Shown here: piece after piece, positions 63,086 through 64,000 of the stretch | Numbering within the stretch: the first letter of the stretch is position 1 | Layout of the letters: every line of letters begins with the position of its first letter | Position numbers and translations under genes: made by a program | The notes under the pieces: model-generated | What the model was told of the DNA's origin: nothing | The model's database searches: none | Seen by the model: the letters and a program-made list of their open reading frames with translations, nothing else | Source of the DNA: JBMYRH01 sp049602155 | Lineage (GTDB): Bacteria > Myxococcota_A > UBA9042 > PHBI01 > JBMYRH01 | Length of the DNA stretch: 64,000 nt | Assembly: GCA_049602155.1 (NCBI GenBank) | Contig: JBMYRH010000006.1 | Coordinates: 1-64,000, forward strand | Direction of reading: 5' to 3'

Positions 63086-63760
63086 ATGGCAGACGGTGAG
63101 CTCCCTGAGCTGGTCGTAGAGTGGCTCGGACGGCGAGGTTACGCTGAGACCCTCTCTTTGCAACATGCACTCGTCGCTGAGCGGATAGAGGGGCGTCGGC
63201 CGGACACCTTGCTTTTGGTCGAGCATGAGCCTGTCTTCACCCTCGGCCGACAGCGCACTGCGGCAGGCAACGTCCTCGCGGCTGGAGACACCCCGGTGGT
63301 TCAGGTAGAGCGTGGCGGGGATGTGACCTGGCACGGCCCCGGGCAGCTGGTTGGCTACCCGATCGTCATGCTCGACCAGGCGCGAGGTGAGCGCGACGTG
63401 CATAAGGTCCTCCGTCAACTGGAGGAGGCGGTCATCACAGCTTTGGCCAAGTGCGGGTTGAGCGCTGAGCGCAAACCGAAGTACACGGGCGTGTGGTGTG
63501 AAGGGAAGAAGATCGCCTCCCTAGGAGTCGCCGTAAGGAGCTGGGTCACCTTTCATGGGTTTGCCATTAACGTTGAGCCGGACTTGAGCTGGTTCGCGCG
63601 TATCAACCCATGTGGGCTCGAGTCCGACGTGATGGGCTCGATAGCTTCCTTGGGCGGGGCTGTGCCAGAGGCTGCCTGGTTTCGTCAGGCTATCGCCCAG
63701 GCCGTCGCCACCACGTTGGGGCGACGCCTGAGCGCTTCGTCTGGCGCGACTTCTCCCTAG
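63086..63760 (+). CDS. lipB: octanoyl-[acyl-carrier-protein]:protein octanoyltransferase LipB
   Basis: Transfers octanoate from acyl-carrier protein to the lipoyl domains, before LipA adds sulfur. The 224-residue protein has RGGDVTWHGPGQLVGYPI, EGKKIASLGVAV (catalytic Lys) and INPCGLE (catalytic Cys). Start is three bases after the E3 stop with no site of its own. With lipA at the other end it brackets the dehydrogenase genes. Its stop shares CTAG with the convergent gene at the right edge. Confidence 0.94.
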   Translation: MADGELPELVVEWLGRRGYAETLSLQHALVAERIEGRRPDTLLLVEHEPVFTLGRQRTAAGNVLAAGDTPVVQVERGGDVTWHGPGQLVGYPIVMLDQARGERDVHKVLRQLEEAVITALAKCGLSAERKPKYTGVWCEGKKIASLGVAVRSWVTFHGFAINVEPDLSWFARINPCGLESDVMGSIASLGGAVPEAAWFRQAIAQAVATTLGRRLSASSGATSP

Positions 63761-64000
63761 AAGCAACCGCTCGATTGAGCACATGTCCCGACGTCGATGA
63801 TGGTCGGGTTGTTGAGGGCCTCGAAGCCCGCACAGCCAATCATGCAACTGATATCGCCTGCGCAGTTGAGGGCGCAGTCGAGGACGTCCGCACACTGCGC
63901 GTTCGCCTCACAGGCCGACACCTCGTCTTCACACACATCTTGGACACACTCTACGAAGTCAGTGACGTCACCGCCGTTGTCACCGCCGCCGTTGTCACCG
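63757..64000 (-). CDS. Cys-rich exported protein, N-terminal part cut by right window edge
   Basis: The minus strand is open from the window edge to the TAG at 63759-63757, at least 80 codons. It begins in a Gly/Asp/Asn repeat (GDNGGGDNGG) and continues with regularly spaced cysteines (CVQDVCEDEVSACEANAQC, then CALNC, CMIGC and two near the end). The pattern is typical of exported Cys-rich proteins of Myxococcota-type genomes, with disulfides likely. Its start lies beyond the window, so any signal peptide is unseen. Confidence 0.72.
   Translation of the reverse strand, partial: GDNGGGDNGGDVTDFVECVQDVCEDEVSACEANAQCADVLDCALNCAGDISCMIGCAGFEALNNPTIIDVGTCAQSSGCF

Overview
The window looks like a piece of chromosome from a high-G+C deltaproteobacterium-type organism, most likely a member of the Myxococcota or a close relative. 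This rests on lineage-typical content: two exported proteins that end in a Cys, a transmembrane helix and an Arg pair (MYXO-CTERM-like); very large multidomain lipoproteins built from IPT/TIG and lamin-tail modules; many Cys-rich and HEAT-repeat exported proteins; an N-terminally extended serine/threonine kinase; and FecR/ECF regulation. No rRNA, tRNA, CRISPR array, insertion sequence or prophage was seen. Coding density is very high, and many neighbours share ATGA or GTGA start/stop overlaps.

Layout. 1-10309 is a minus-strand run: iron-dependent alcohol dehydrogenase, a small acidic-tailed protein, a HEAT-repeat protein with a DnaJ-type zinc-finger tail, an exported coiled-coil protein, then a tightly coupled kynurenine/aminomuconate operon (aminomuconic semialdehyde dehydrogenase, RidA-family deaminase, KynB). 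10393-25908 is a plus-strand run: UdgB, a MYXO-CTERM-like protein, a lipoprotein, PAAR and DUF2169 proteins (type VI secretion associated), then a coupled chain of P-loop kinase, ATP-grasp ligase, NatA-like ATPase and NatB/CPBP-protease fusion, followed by a kinase, a degenerate AAA+ protein and a winged-helix protein. 25922-30079 is a giant IPT lipoprotein, divergent from an ECF sigma/FecR pair. 31829-34760 holds an EI24 membrane protein, a HEAT protein and a lipoprotein. 34794-39668 is a complete sugar ABC importer. ttcA, a candidate 20-residue microprotein, a GT39-like membrane protein and a 2178-residue lamin-tail lipoprotein follow. 49708-51614 is pyrD-rsgA. 51700-56131 is an MBOAT/SGNH envelope O-acylation set. 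56328-63760 is a lipoate plus branched-chain-type 2-oxoacid dehydrogenase island (lipA, inactive-looking E1-alpha paralog, E1-beta, E2, E1-alpha, E3, lipB). Two genes are cut by the window edges.

How the genes work together. The lipA-to-lipB run encodes a 2-oxoacid dehydrogenase complex with both the ligand-making (LipB, LipA) and ligand-using (E2, E3) enzymes. The kyn operon joins the second step of tryptophan breakdown to the two aminomuconate steps; the intermediate steps are not in this window. The 14782-23350 chain is the best candidate for an undescribed system: translationally coupled genes link a type VI-associated protein, a peptide-ligase-like ATP-grasp enzyme, an exporter fused to a membrane protease and a signalling kinase. 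Several promoters share a TTG-containing -35, an 18-base spacer and an ATAC-type -10.
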